Source: Anolis sagrei
Lineage: Eukaryota > Chordata > Lepidosauria > Squamata > Anolidae
DNA length: 64,000 nt
Direction of reading: 5' to 3'
Assembly: GCF_037176765.1 (NCBI RefSeq)
Contig: NC_090025.1
Coordinates: forward strand, 164,344,822 to 164,408,821
How positions within the stretch are numbered: position 1 is the first letter of the stretch; every line of letters begins with the position of its first letter. Below the pieces are notes generated by a model that was not told where the DNA came from, did no database searches, and saw nothing but the letters and a program-made list of their open reading frames with translations. Shown here in pieces: positions 28,701 to 34,602 of the stretch. Both the position numbers and the translations under genes were made by a program.

Positions 28701-31700
28701 ACTGTGGACAAAAAGGAACTGAGATGCTAGCCCCACCTGATAGTTATATCCTCCAGGGCAGGGTGGATGGAGCTACTTTCAAGGGTTTCTTAAAGCTAAG
28801 GAGAATTCTGAGCTGTCCTGCACCTGCACACAAAACCTATATGTGCAAATTTCACACATGACCACTCGAAGAAACATGGTTCCTGTCTGATGAGGCAATA
28901 ACAACAATCAAGTGTGTATGTTTGTAACTGAGAGATGTATGAGAAGGGGGATACTGAATTTTCTGTCCCACCCTAAAACATGTGAACAAGTTAGAACAAT
29001 AGTGCTATCTTTATTACATCAAGTATTTTTGCAGCAGCATCTTCCTTGCAGAGATTAGGACCACCTAGACCAGTTGAATGGAATTAATGTACACTTTTGA
29101 AAAATGAAGTCAGCAGCCGCAGATACCTCCAAGCAGCTGGAGGACTGCTTAGAGTTTAACTTCTCTCCTGGACATGGTCCTAATGAAAATTGCTTCCCCA
29201 AATCTTTTATTTACATTAGGAGGGAAGCGTCCATTGGCACCAATGGAGGTTTGCTTCCCTTCCAATGCAAACAGCATGTCAGTTGCATTCATGCTGTTAA
29301 CCTTACACCTTGTGTGGCCCTAAATGGCCAAATAATTTCCCTCCAGTTCTCTCTTGGTAGCCTTCTGGATCAACAGAGCCTCTGACAGATTCAGTGATTC
29401 TTCTTGTTACACCTCCTTCTGGTCCTCATTCAGGCTTTTTTGGTGGGCCTCCTCTGAGCTGTTTTTCTCCTTTAGATTGTATTGGCCATTCTTTGCCTCA
29501 AAGGAACTCTTCTTGGTCTGCCTCTAGCCCATTACTTCTCTCCATGCCAATCATGGTCAATGTCTTTTTGGGAAGAGTCTCAGTCACTTCTCTTTCACTT
29601 CCCAGGGTCCCTTCAGTTCCCTCCTCTTCTCCATGACATCCCAACCTGATTTTTGGTGGCTCCGGGGCAGCACCTCTTTCTGCTAACAGTAGGACATTGA
29701 GTGTTGAACTGGGGTGGTGTCTGGCCATCGGAGGGAAGTGCCCTCCTTGTCTGTCTTTCTCTGTTGGGTACTTTGGGGTTGGGGTTGCCTTTTCCAAAAG
29801 GGGCTTGAAGAATAAGAAGCTCCGAAAGTAGATCAATGCTAGTACTGATGGAAACTGAGGACTTTGAAGTTTCTGATGAGAATTAAAAAAAACATATTAA
29901 TGACTGGAGATGGGAGACCATAGCTCAATGGAAGAGCTCAAGACTTTATATGTAATGGAGTACATTCCAGTTTCTTTCCCAGACCAGTCCAAATAAAACA
30001 TTTTGAGCTACAAGAATGAAAAACATATATATTCAGTATCTTTGACTTGGAATAAATAGTGTTATGTTGCAGAGTTGAAAGATCCAACTCAATATAAAGG
30101 AGTTTGTATGTTCATCTATAAAAGCAGTAAGAAGAATCAGAAATCTGCACAGTCCAGAGATGCATTTCATAGCATAGACTAGAAAGAAACCAAAGGAAAA
30201 CATCTTGAATAATCACTGCCAAAGTACCTAATGCTGTGTGCTTATGTTTGTGTGAACACAGCCTTGTGTGCCGTGGGGTTGTTGAAACGTATTTACACAT
30301 TGCTGTAGACTGAAATCAGCTGTAAGCCAAAAATCTCATTCTGCCCTGTTATGTAAGCTTTCCATGCACGAGGAAATATATGTTTAGGGAAACCATTAGG
30401 AGCAATAGTATACATTCTGGATAAGACAAGACTAAAAAGAATTCCTGGATTTATGAATGTTGCCATATCTAGACAGATTGGAGAACATACTGTGATGTGG
30501 GTAAGGCAACTTCGGGTGGATGGAGCCCTTCCTGGTGGGGTGGAGAGCTGTCCCATGACTGGTGTTATAACTGAGGTTGCAATGCAGCAGGGGCTGTGGC
30601 ATGCCATTTTGCTCCAAAGTACACTGTCAGTGTGCAGCACAGAATGTCCTTTACTTTTGTAGAAAGGAGAAGAGATTTAGAAGAAAGTTTTTGAGTACTT
30701 CTAGATCAGTAGTTCTCAAGCTGTGGGTCTCCAGATGTTTTGGTCTTCAACTCCCAGAAATCCTAGCAGCTGGTAAACTGACTTGAATTTCTGGGAGTTG
30801 TAGGCCAAAACATCTGGGGACACACAGGTTGAGAACTACTGATCAAGAAGTACTCAAAAGCTTTTTTCTAAATCTGGATAAGACAAGACAAAAAGAAACC
30901 CTGGATTTACGAATTAGGTGGTGTAGTGAACTGACACAGAAGAACTTTGACAGGTGTGATAGAGGAAAAGTGACTTCAGGATCAGGCGCCAGGTAAGGTG
31001 GCACCACACTTAACAATAAATAATTTCTTCCTTCTAATTTCAGCAGGCAAATTTTGCTAGAGGTAGAATCTTCCTCTTCTGGGTGGGTCAAGACATTTGC
31101 AAATATATAAAACGGATCCTTCAAAAGCAAGTTCATACAATCACAGAGACATAGGTGGAAGAGACCACAAAAGACCATAAGATGGAATACACAGTTAAAC
31201 CACTCCCATCCAGCATCTGTTTAAAAATTTCCAGAGGATACTCCACTACACTCTGAGACAGCATATTCCATTATCGATGGTTCTTACAAACTATGAACTA
31301 GATCTCACAGCCTCTGAGAATGCTTGCCATAGATGCAGGTGAAATGTCAGGAGAGAATGCTTCTAGAACATGTCCATATAGCCCGAAAAGCCTACAACAA
31401 CCCTATGAACCAAAACTCTCCTTATGAACCAAAAATAGGGGGAGGGGAGGCTAAAATAGAAAAAACTATTTGGCACCCTTTTGACTAATTTAATAGAAAG
31501 GTTTTGGTTCTAACAGCAAATTCATATTATCAAACCAAAGGCCTGCAGTTTTCTTTGGGGCTTATGATCTATAATGCATAAGCAGGATCACCCCCAACAC
31601 TGAACACATATTAAAACCCCTCTTCTTATACTTTTTGGAGTATTTTTAATACCAAATTGCTTTGGTTAGGTTAAAACATGGCCACCTATACACATGAGAA

Positions 31701-32449
31701 AGGAGACTTAAGTTCTCTGCATTTGGAGACAAGTTGTATGATTGAGTGTGCCTTTACAATTTTCTGCAGCCATATCTGCATTCCACTTTTGCTTCACACA
31801 ACTCAGATGGAAGGACAGAATACTGAGGTGTCCATTCTCTGTATAGCCAGAAATCTTGGTAGAGTAAGACTACATTGTAGGATCATACCTACAATATACA
31901 CATCTGACCTGCATTTTCTGTGATGTTGGTGCGTCCAGAAGGAAAGCATGGATCTGGTCTCTGTGGAGTGGATATGCTTTGTATCTGTGTCTGGACTGCT
32001 TTGAAATCAGTGGTGTAGACATCATCTAAGCTTATATATGTGTGTGTGTGTTTGGTGTGTTCCTTCCTGTCTTGTGTTGCCTCTGCTGAAACCTCACAGA
32101 CTATTCTGCTCGCAGTAGTCACCATATTTTTGCTTTGTTGCAGAAGCCGGCAGGATGGGAGCATCCTCCGGAGCTGTTCCCCAAGTAAGTCTGAACTCTT
32201 GCTTGAAAATATCTGTATTCTCTTGAATAATCTACTTTTAATATTTAATATTCTCCCTGGATCGCTTTTTCCTTTGATAAAAAAGAAAAAAGAAACAGGC
32301 AATGAATTACCCTGGTGCACTCAGAGGCATTTTTCAGAGATGTAATGTCTTCCTTTCCTTTCCCTCCATCTAGAGGCACCAACCCTTTTGCCACGGTCAA
32401 ACTGCGCCCAACTGTGACCAATGATAGATCAGCGCCCATCGTCAAGTGA
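5160..32449 (+). CDS. BAIAP2L2: BAIAP2L2 (Pinkbar), I-BAR and SH3 adaptor, complete 14-exon reading
   Basis: BAIAP2L2 is an IRSp53-family protein that binds phosphoinositide membranes through its IMD/I-BAR domain and actin regulators through its SH3 domain. It is known from intestinal and kidney cell junctions and hair-cell stereocilia. Join: 5160-5198, 11047-11122, 12813-12899, 15723-15784, 16973-17044, 17904-18020, 19191-19337, 20080-20220, 21808-21946, 23587-23827, 25838-25909, 26678-26852, 32144-32184, 32374-32449; 1485 bases, 494 residues against about 529 in human. The I-BAR helices span about residues 1-230 (with [30 protein letters not shown] and [16 protein letters not shown]). A Ser/Pro linker follows, then SH3 at about 328-388 ([19 protein letters not shown]), and a conserved tail [13 protein letters not shown]. 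All phases join, all introns are GT-AG and no stop interrupts the frame. The start aligns to the internal Met of human MAPEMDQFYRST. Confidence 0.95.
5500..5640 (+). mobile_element. Penelope-like terminal repeat fragment
   Basis: Same terminal repeat as at 3701-3800, ending with the CATGAAATCC..GACAATAC side of the family. It includes a hammerhead-like core at 5506-5540 (CTGAGGA ... GAAACGTC), although stem II is weakened by ATAGATATGGG. It sits about 300 bp inside BAIAP2L2 intron 1. Confidence 0.6.
5839..6548 (+). mobile_element. BovB (RTE-clade) LINE, 5'-truncated 3' end
   Basis: An open frame from about 5839 to 6532 encodes the C-terminal part of a BovB reverse transcriptase: [79 protein letters not shown] and [13 protein letters not shown]. 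It ends in TGAACAACAACAAC, the RTE-type short-repeat tail. The 8-base direct repeat CTGGCTGC at 5831-5838 and 6549-6556 is a clear target-site duplication, so this is a single truncated insertion. About 230 codons without a stop suggest modest age. BovB is the family known for horizontal spread among squamates, ruminants and ticks. Confidence 0.93.
6661..7708. repeat. ~140-170 bp direct repeat bracketing a hAT element
   Basis: 6661-6828 and 7569-7708 are diverged copies of one sequence. Shared blocks include TATGTTGTAGTCATATTCAC, GAAAAGCAAAGTTTACA, TCTGAGAGCCTG and GGCAACAGAGCTATTTGAAA. The first copy ends exactly where the hAT begins, and the second begins within 2 bases of where the hAT ends. 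The second copy lacks about 28 internal bases. Confidence 0.85.
6829..7568 (+). mobile_element. SPIN-like hAT non-autonomous DNA transposon
   Basis: Left end CAGCGTTTCTCAACCTGAGG, right end GGAAGGTAGAGAAACACTG. The right ~90 bases (GGGGTCACCACAACACGAGG ... ATTAAGGGGTCATGGCATTA) match my recollection of the SPIN hAT terminus. The 740 bp interior consists of diverged ~140 bp modules also seen in the copies at 20.5, 41.2, 43.9 and 45.4 kb. The expected 8-base target duplication is poor (ATATAAAG against GTCTATAG). Instead a much longer direct repeat borders both ends; see the 6661-7708 entry. Confidence 0.75.
8628..8793. repeat. Two adjacent hairpin-forming palindromes
   Basis: First: arms 8628-8657 and 8698-8727 (core GGAATCTCCACTTTA and its complement) around an A/T-rich loop that is itself partly palindromic. 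Second: arms at about 8742-8765 and 8770-8793 (GGGATAGTTCACAC ... GAACTATCCC). They look like short MITE-like elements but I do not recognise a family. Confidence 0.7.
9481..9519 (+). repeat. (AAT)n microsatellite
   Basis: About 13 tandem AAT/ATA units in BAIAP2L2 intron 1. Confidence 0.95.
9703..9775 (+). repeat. (AAT)n then (ATC)n microsatellite with LINE/SINE tail
   Basis: About 16 AAT units followed by CACCACCATCATCATC-type repeats. These run into a short sequence (TTTATATTCTGCTTTATCTC ... GACTCAGAGCGGATTACA, to about 9830) that recurs in variants at 35.0, 52.5 and 58.3 kb and is probably the 3' tail of a LINE or SINE. Confidence 0.85.
9973..10435 (+). mobile_element. Tigger/pogo-like DNA transposon remnant, split by a SINE
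   Basis: Starts CAGGTTGAATATTTCTAATC and contains AAGTGCTTGGAACCAGAAGTG and CACTATCTCAGCCATCCATG, as in the fuller copy at 13778-14120. It ends near 10435. A minus-strand SINE sits at 10054-10189, bounded by a 13-base direct repeat. The superfamily name is from recall. Confidence 0.6.
10054..10189 (-). mobile_element. tRNA-derived squamate SINE (BovB-tailed type), 5'-truncated, nested
   Basis: On the minus strand this is the 3' part of the SINE seen whole at 49315-49640: CTTAGAAATTGAGATGAGC, then the GTC-rich tail and CAGGGGAAAACCTTT. It is bounded by the 13-base target duplication GCATTTTGGGATA at 10041-10053 and 10190-10202. It therefore inserted into, and is younger than, the Tigger-like element around it. 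Confidence 0.85.
11047..11122 (+). CDS. BAIAP2L2: BAIAP2L2 coding exon 2
   Basis: [19 protein letters not shown] and YVRAFR plus one base of the next codon; acceptor TCACAG, donor GTGAGT. This is the start of the I-BAR first helix. Confidence 0.95.
11472..12052. mobile_element. TIR DNA transposon, ATAAGCC-ended family
   Basis: Left end TACTGTATATACTCGAGTG; right end, reverse-complemented, TACTGTGTATACTCAAGTAT. Both continue into TAAGCC. The interior is A/T-rich with repeated TAATAAAAATGATAATAATA-type stretches. A second copy lies at 24246-25053. It is probably a non-autonomous cut-and-paste element of uncertain superfamily. Confidence 0.65.
12813..12899 (+). CDS. BAIAP2L2: BAIAP2L2 coding exon 3
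   Basis: Completes Ala39, then [20 protein letters not shown] and QSSTSQIL plus one base; near-identical to human. Acceptor TTATAG, donor GTAAGA. Confidence 0.95.
13431..13528 (-). mobile_element. Fragment of the TTGACCAGGGACCAC hAT family
   Basis: One end of the element seen whole at 54662-55107, ending AGGAACCACTG. A second fragment of the same end lies at 14203-14275, about 0.7 kb away. Confidence 0.65.
13778..14120 (+). mobile_element. Tigger/pogo-like DNA transposon
   Basis: Begins CAGATTGAGTATCCCTTATC and ends AGGATACTCAGTCTA, imperfect inverted ends with TA at the borders. The interior has GCTGAGATAGTGACACC and a G11-13 run at 14057-14069. It resembles mammalian Tigger relatives by recall. 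Confidence 0.6.
14203..14275 (-). mobile_element. Fragment of the TTGACCAGGGACCAC hAT family
   Basis: Contains TTTTGGTACTAATGTTGGAG and CAATAAAAGGTTGG, as in 13470-13525. Confidence 0.6.
14368..14636 (-). mobile_element. tRNA-derived squamate SINE (GAGCCCC-headed type)
   Basis: On the minus strand it starts AGGAGCCCCCGGTGGTGCAA (tRNA-like head with an A-box) and ends in GAAGC..CTTGCAGTTTCTC. A ~30-base segment (TTTGGATGTTTTACCATCCT) is duplicated around a G12 run near 14463, an internal rearrangement. Other copies are at 38069-38290 and 42587-42836. Confidence 0.75.
15160..15327. mobile_element. Palindromic MITE
   Basis: Short element with TTCCACACAACCCTATATCC at one side and GGTATATGGCTGAGTGGAAA at the other, imperfectly complementary. 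It is a family that recurs at 46827-46926 and resembles 36402-36550. Confidence 0.55.
15723..15784 (+). CDS. BAIAP2L2: BAIAP2L2 coding exon 4
   Basis: Completes Gly68, then [20 protein letters not shown]. Acceptor TTGAAG is weak (non-pyrimidine at -3) but the frame and homology fix it. Donor GTGAGT. Confidence 0.92.
15842..15990 (+). repeat. (AAT)n with LINE/SINE tail
   Basis: About 9 AAT units begin 58 bases past the exon 4 donor. They are followed by TTTCTTACCAGCCATTCCTC and an A/T-rich tail with repeated AAAACATA motifs, as at 3994 and 14983. Confidence 0.75.
16268..16590 (-). mobile_element. tRNA-derived squamate SINE (BovB-tailed type), near full length
   Basis: Minus-strand copy of the family described at 49315-49640. 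The tRNA-like head with a B-box-like TTTGAATC is at the 16530-16590 side, and the CTTAGAAATAGAGATGAGC/ACTGG tail at the 16268 side. Confidence 0.8.
16973..17044 (+). CDS. BAIAP2L2: BAIAP2L2 coding exon 5
   Basis: [20 protein letters not shown] then NFIN. Acceptor GAGCAG, donor GTGAGT; phase 0 at both ends. Confidence 0.95.
17220..17651 (+). mobile_element. hAT non-autonomous element (TTGACCAGGGACCAC family)
   Basis: Begins AGTGGTTCCCAACCCC and ends GGTTGGGAACCAC. The interior has a ~55-base tandem repeat (ATTGCATTGGATAGACCACA type, three units at about 17370-17490). Same family as 54662-55107, which has a clean 8-base target duplication. Confidence 0.7.
17904..18020 (+). CDS. BAIAP2L2: BAIAP2L2 coding exon 6
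   Basis: [20 protein letters not shown] then [19 protein letters not shown], a basic helix of the I-BAR domain where membrane-binding Lys/Arg cluster. Acceptor CCATAG, donor GTGCGG (not the usual GTRAGT). Confidence 0.95.
18249..18530 (-). mobile_element. Penelope-like element terminal repeat and 3' non-coding part
   Basis: Minus-strand copy. 18249-18385 is the terminal repeat, including a degraded hammerhead-like core at 18336-18370. 18386-18530 is the non-coding part matching 840-960. Confidence 0.65.
18537..18950. repeat. G/C-rich minisatellite-like repeat split by a CR1 fragment
   Basis: The motif CCTGGCAGGGCCTACAGCCA followed by AGCGC occurs about four times in variant form, at about 18545-18700 and 18905-18940. 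A minus-strand CR1 3' end sits at 18703-18868 between them. Its base composition is unlike the surrounding A/T-rich intron. Confidence 0.6.
18703..18868 (-). mobile_element. CR1 LINE 3' end
   Basis: Minus-strand copy of the CR1 3' terminus (AGAATCATAGAGTTGGAAGA ... GATGGCCATCCAGCC). It inserted into, or lies between, the G/C-rich repeats. Confidence 0.8.
19191..19337 (+). CDS. BAIAP2L2: BAIAP2L2 coding exon 7
   Basis: [49 protein letters not shown]; last long helix of the I-BAR domain, very close to human. Acceptor TTCCAG, donor GTGAGG. Confidence 0.95.
20080..20220 (+). CDS. BAIAP2L2: BAIAP2L2 coding exon 8
   Basis: [20 protein letters not shown] then a Pro/Ser-rich stretch ending [11 protein letters not shown] (human [12 protein letters not shown]). 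End of the I-BAR domain and start of the linker. Acceptor GCTAAG, donor GTAAGA. Confidence 0.93.
20502..21165 (-). mobile_element. SPIN-like hAT non-autonomous element
   Basis: Ends CAGTGGTTCTTAACCTTCTT and CTCAGGTTGAGAAAAGTTG. Flanks GTTAGATC (20494-20501) and ATTAGACC (21166-21173) are a 6/8 target duplication. The interior has three diverged copies of a ~130-150 bp module (GGAGTTGTAGTTGCTGG ... ATGACCAACAGAAAA). Confidence 0.85.
21808..21946 (+). CDS. BAIAP2L2: BAIAP2L2 coding exon 9
   Basis: [20 protein letters not shown] ... [13 protein letters not shown] plus one base. This is the Ser/Pro/Arg-rich linker between I-BAR and SH3; human has PPRPLGEFSS and RRSLPRTPSAS. Acceptor TTGCAG, donor GTAAGA. 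Confidence 0.93.
22589..22945 (+). repeat. Unclassified ~360 bp interspersed repeat, copy 1
   Basis: Pairs with 34603-34968 in the same orientation. Shared blocks include AAGAACAAG, GTCCATGTGGA, GGCTCAGC and ACCAATCAGCT. A (CT)n tract lies at 22766-22796. It could be a solo terminal repeat of an LTR element, but no family is recognised. Confidence 0.6.
23187..23490. mobile_element. hAT MITE with CAGGGGCGGC ends
   Basis: Left end CAGGGGCGGCTCAACCC; right end reverse-complements to CAGAGGCGGCCCTAGG. A perfect 8-base target duplication GTTAAACC lies at 23179-23186 and 23491-23498. The interior (about 23290-23410) is the same module found inside the SPIN-like elements. A G13 run is at about 23430. 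It ends about 100 bases before exon 10. Confidence 0.9.
23587..23827 (+). CDS. BAIAP2L2: BAIAP2L2 coding exon 10 (SH3 domain)
   Basis: A Ser/Arg-rich stretch ([12 protein letters not shown]), then the SH3 domain: [46 protein letters not shown] plus two bases. The usual ALYDY motif reads AIAAH, as in the divergent BAIAP2L2 SH3 (ALVSH in human). Acceptor TTACAG, donor GTAAGT. Confidence 0.95.
24246..25053. mobile_element. TIR DNA transposon (ATAAGCC-ended), with CR1 inside
   Basis: Second copy of the 11472-12052 family. Ends CCGTATATATTCAAGTATAA and CTTATACTCAAGTATTTACAG; the A/T-rich interior has extended (AAT)n. A CR1 3' end at 24833-24951 is nested in it. Confidence 0.65.
24833..24951 (+). 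mobile_element. CR1 LINE 3' end
   Basis: GAGGCTGGTTGGCCATCTGT ... GGGGTTGGACTGGATGG ... ending in the CR1 signature ATTCTATG repeats (ATGATTCTATGATTCT). The insertion is nested in the A/T-rich TIR element. Confidence 0.88.
25272..25495. mobile_element. Tigger/MER2-like DNA transposon remnant
   Basis: Starts near CAATAGACCTTCGTTATCTG / GGGATTTGGTTCCAGGACC and ends GGAGAGCTGACTGTACAGTA, resembling MER2/Tigger ends from recall. Confidence 0.5.
25838..25909 (+). CDS. BAIAP2L2: BAIAP2L2 coding exon 11
   Basis: Completes Met374, then [20 protein letters not shown] and IAT plus two bases: the end of the SH3 domain (human SGWFPEAYVKALEE). Acceptor TTTTAG. Donor GTATTG is weak. Confidence 0.95.
26026..26160. 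mobile_element. Palindromic hAT-like MITE
   Basis: CAGCGGTTCCCAATCTTTGG at one end and CCAAAGGTTGGGAACCACTG at the other form near-perfect inverted ends. The centre includes TTGGACTTCAGCTCCCACAA and its complement. Relatives or fragments are at about 8435, 10640, 30706, 33880, 46615 and 47285. Confidence 0.75.
26678..26852 (+). CDS. BAIAP2L2: BAIAP2L2 coding exon 12
   Basis: [20 protein letters not shown] ... [11 protein letters not shown] ... [17 protein letters not shown]. Human has YPLRGSHSLDDLLDRP and SSRRSS. Low-complexity Ser/Pro linker after SH3. Acceptor GCTCAG, donor GTAAGG. Confidence 0.94.
27765..28880. mobile_element. Unclassified ~1.1 kb element with ~90 bp inverted ends
   Basis: Left arm about 27771-27855 (ACAGCTCAGAATTCTCTATA, GCTTTAAGAA) is the reverse complement of right arm about 28787-28875 (TTAAAGCTAAGGAGAATTCT, GAGCTGTCCTGCACCTGC). 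The interior has no obvious coding capacity or family match. Confidence 0.6.
30417..30915. repeat. 42 bp direct repeat flanking a region with a 199 bp palindrome
   Basis: Copies at 30417-30460 and 30874-30915 share CTGGATAAGACAAGAC and CCTGGATTTA. The palindrome 30675-30873 ends exactly where the second copy starts. Confidence 0.8.
30675..30873. repeat. 199 bp near-perfect palindrome containing a hAT-like MITE
   Basis: The centre is a MITE whose ends are CAGTAGTTCTCAAGC and TTGAGAACTACTG. Complementarity continues outward for about 30 more bases (TTTTTGAGTACTTCT on the left, AGAAGTACTCAAAAG on the right). Borders therefore exceed the MITE itself. Confidence 0.8.
31302..31404 (+). mobile_element. 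Penelope-like terminal repeat
   Basis: GATCTCACAGCCTCTGAGAA ... GAGAGAATGCTTCTAGAACA ... CCTACAACAACCC. The hammerhead-like core at 31314-31348 is diverged. Confidence 0.7.
32144..32184 (+). CDS. BAIAP2L2: BAIAP2L2 coding exon 13 (41 bp)
   Basis: [13 protein letters not shown] plus two bases; human has EQYPPQELFP. Acceptor TTGCAG, donor GTAAGT. Phases match the neighbouring exons, which supports so short an exon. Confidence 0.9.
32374..32449 (+). CDS. BAIAP2L2: BAIAP2L2 terminal coding exon 14
   Basis: Completes Lys470, then [24 protein letters not shown] and TGA at 32447-32449. This is the conserved WH2-like tail of the family (human [20 protein letters not shown]). Acceptor TCTAG. Confidence 0.96.
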
Positions 32450-33045
32450 AAGCTCGCTATGGATTTGAGTCATTGGTGGCAGTCAAAGATGTACAGGACG
32501 CTTCTTCGTCTTGAACATGGGTCAACACCATGTGCAGAATGGATTCTCTTAAGTGAAAATGGGGCAGACTTTGAGCCTGACATATTGTACCTGCTTTGAT
32601 CTGGGACTTTGGTTCTTTTTGCTACATTCTTTTTGAACAGGGTTGGGAAAGATGGGGCCCTTGTTGACAAAATACAATTCCCATCATCCCTCACTATTTT
32701 CGGGGGATGATGAGAATGGGGGTCCAACAGTATATTCAGGATCTCCCAGTATGGTTGATTATGTTTCCACACAATGTGCATTTGTTGGCATGCGTTTTGC
32801 AGAGATTGTTTTCTGTTTTGCTGTTGAGGGCATCACATTTTTTGAGTGATCAAAGGTTAATAGTTTGTCTTTGGGAGGATACCCTACATTTCCTAGCCAA
32901 AACAGTATCTTTATGTCTTTTGTGTAGTCTGTGGTCGTAAGAATGTGATCAACACCCATAGGATAGCACAGGTATTGGCAAACCCAGGCCTGGATGCAGG
33001 CCCTTGGGCTCTTTTCTCAGGTCCTCCTCTCTCTCACCATCTTAT

Positions 33046-33510
33046 CCTATCCTTCCTTCTCTCTTTCCTTCCTCCTTCCTCCTTTCCCTCTTTCTCCTTC
33101 CTTCCTTCTCTCTTTCCTTCCTCCTTCCTCCTTTCCCTCTTTCTCCTTCCTTCCTTCCTTCCTTCCTTCCTTCCTTCCTTCCTTCCTTCCTTCCTTCCTT
33201 CCCTTTCACCCTTTTGTCCTTCCTTCCTTCCCTCTTTCCTCCCTCCTTCCCCCTCTCTCTTTCTCCTCCCTCCCTGCCTTCCCTTTTGTCTTTCCCTCCT
33301 TCCCTCTTTCCTTCCTCCTTCCCTCCCTCGCATCCTTACCTCCTTCATTCTTTCTCCCTCCCTCCTTTCCTTCCATCCTTTTGTCCCTCCTTCCCTCTTT
33401 CTTCCCCCCCTCCATCCCCCCTCTTTCTCCTCCCTCCCTCCCTCCCTCCCTCCCTCCCTTCCTTCCTTTTTGTCTTGTCTTCCTTCTCTTTCCTCCTTCC
33501 CTACCTTCAG
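33046..33510 (+). repeat. ~465 bp polypyrimidine tract, (TTCC)n-rich
   Basis: Almost purely C and T on this strand, with (TTCC)n runs at about 33139-33200 and CCCTCC runs after. Open frames here (Pro/Ser/Leu on +, Arg/Lys/Gly/Glu on -) are composition artefacts. Confidence 0.95.
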
Positions 33511-33558
33511 TCTGAGTCCCTCTACAGAGATAGAGAAGATCGGGATATAAAAGTTTTA

Positions 33559-33575
33559 AATAAAATTTAAATAAA
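33559..33575 (+). terminator. BAIAP2L2: Candidate polyadenylation signals of BAIAP2L2
   Basis: Two AATAAA hexamers (33559-33564, 33570-33575), the first after the stop codon. Confidence 0.45.
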
Positions 33576-34602
33576 TTGCTCTTGACATGAAAAAAAGACT
33601 AATATTATATGCAGATCGGATTCACGATTAATGCTGTTGAAATGCAACATATAATGATAAGTGGATAAAAAGTACAAACAGAATCATCATGAAATATGCT
33701 TTTGGTATATGCTGAAGAGAGGAGATATCGTTAGTTGTCAGCTCCCGTCAGTCCAAACTAGCATAGCTAATAGCATGGGATGATGGGAATTACAATCCAT
33801 CACCATTTGGAGGACTACATGATCCTCTCTCCACTCCCAAGATACATTTAAGAGGGCAGAATATGAATGTAGTTCTTAAGTGGCTGGGAAAAGGAAGGGG
33901 CCTGAGGTTGTAAGGAACTGTGGGAGTTGAAGTCCAAAACACCTGGAGGTCCCAAGTTTGCCCATGCCTAGATTAAGCCTATATTATTATATTGTTTGTT
34001 TTGTTTTTTTGCTATTGTGGGCAGTTTTGAAGAGAGTAATATCTGCAAGGAGGGCAATAAAAAGAAATTTCAAGGAATCCCAGCCAATCCTGTCTATAGA
34101 TGACATTAGCCATTTAAAGTATTTAGTTCTGAAAAAGCTGAGGGAAGTATCCATTGCACAATAAGTCAGATAGTAAAGGTGACTTTTGACTTCCATTTGC
34201 AGAAATACTCAAAAGATGTAGATAACTCTGTTGCTAAAGATGGTTTTACTCACTCAGTCCCCTTAAGAGGGCAACCTTAAGTTGTGCCCACCTCGATAAG
34301 CAGAATTTGGAATAGCTCTAGAACTGATGAGGGAGCTGCAGTTGAGTTGCCTAGTTTTCTTCTCTCCTTCCCCGTTTTGCTTCTGTAAATAGTAATAACA
34401 AAACTGTTTCATAAAATAAAGAAACTTAAAAAAAAACACCATCTCCTGATTCAGAGTTTGTAATTCAAGTGTGGCCTTCCAATAAGGGGTGAGGGACATA
34501 ACTTAGTTCCAAGCATGAGGACATTGTGGCGGAAAACAAACCACGTGTTGTTCCTGTTTGATCAGCCCACACACTGCCTTGCCAGGGTAAGAAAATATGT
34601 CA

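Larger units (their letters stand above)
26853..32143 (+). other. BAIAP2L2: BAIAP2L2 intron 12
   Basis: 5.3 kb. It holds an inverted-repeat element (~27765-28880), a long palindrome (30675-30873), a diverged CR1 3' fragment on the minus strand (~31132-31285), a Penelope-like terminal repeat (31302-31404) and a (GT)n tract near 32038-32052. 28900-30400 has short open frames on both strands without recognisable homology, and nothing else that I can name. Confidence 0.75.
32450..33580 (+). other. BAIAP2L2: BAIAP2L2 3'UTR (probable)
   Basis: The first AATAAA hexamers after the stop are at 33559-33564 and 33570-33575, implying a ~1.1 kb 3'UTR. They sit in an A/T-rich stretch (GGGATATAAAAGTTTTAAAT) that resembles a LINE tail, so the site may be repeat-derived. 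33046-33510 is a C/T-only tract. Confidence 0.5.

Noticed and set aside
28388-29840. Short open frames in intron 12, some Glu/Lys-rich on the minus strand (29498-29836)
   Set aside because: No recognisable domain, no splice context and no recalled homology. A fossil retroelement segment is possible but not supported.
1665-32449. PLA2G6-BAIAP2L2 read-through or fusion gene
   Set aside because: PLA2G6 has its own stop and polyadenylation hexamers, and BAIAP2L2 has an in-frame upstream stop before its ATG.
33004-33570. Long overlapping open frames rich in Pro/Ser/Leu (+) and Arg/Lys/Gly/Glu (-)
   Set aside because: They follow from the C/T-only composition of the (TTCC)n tract; no conserved protein feature.
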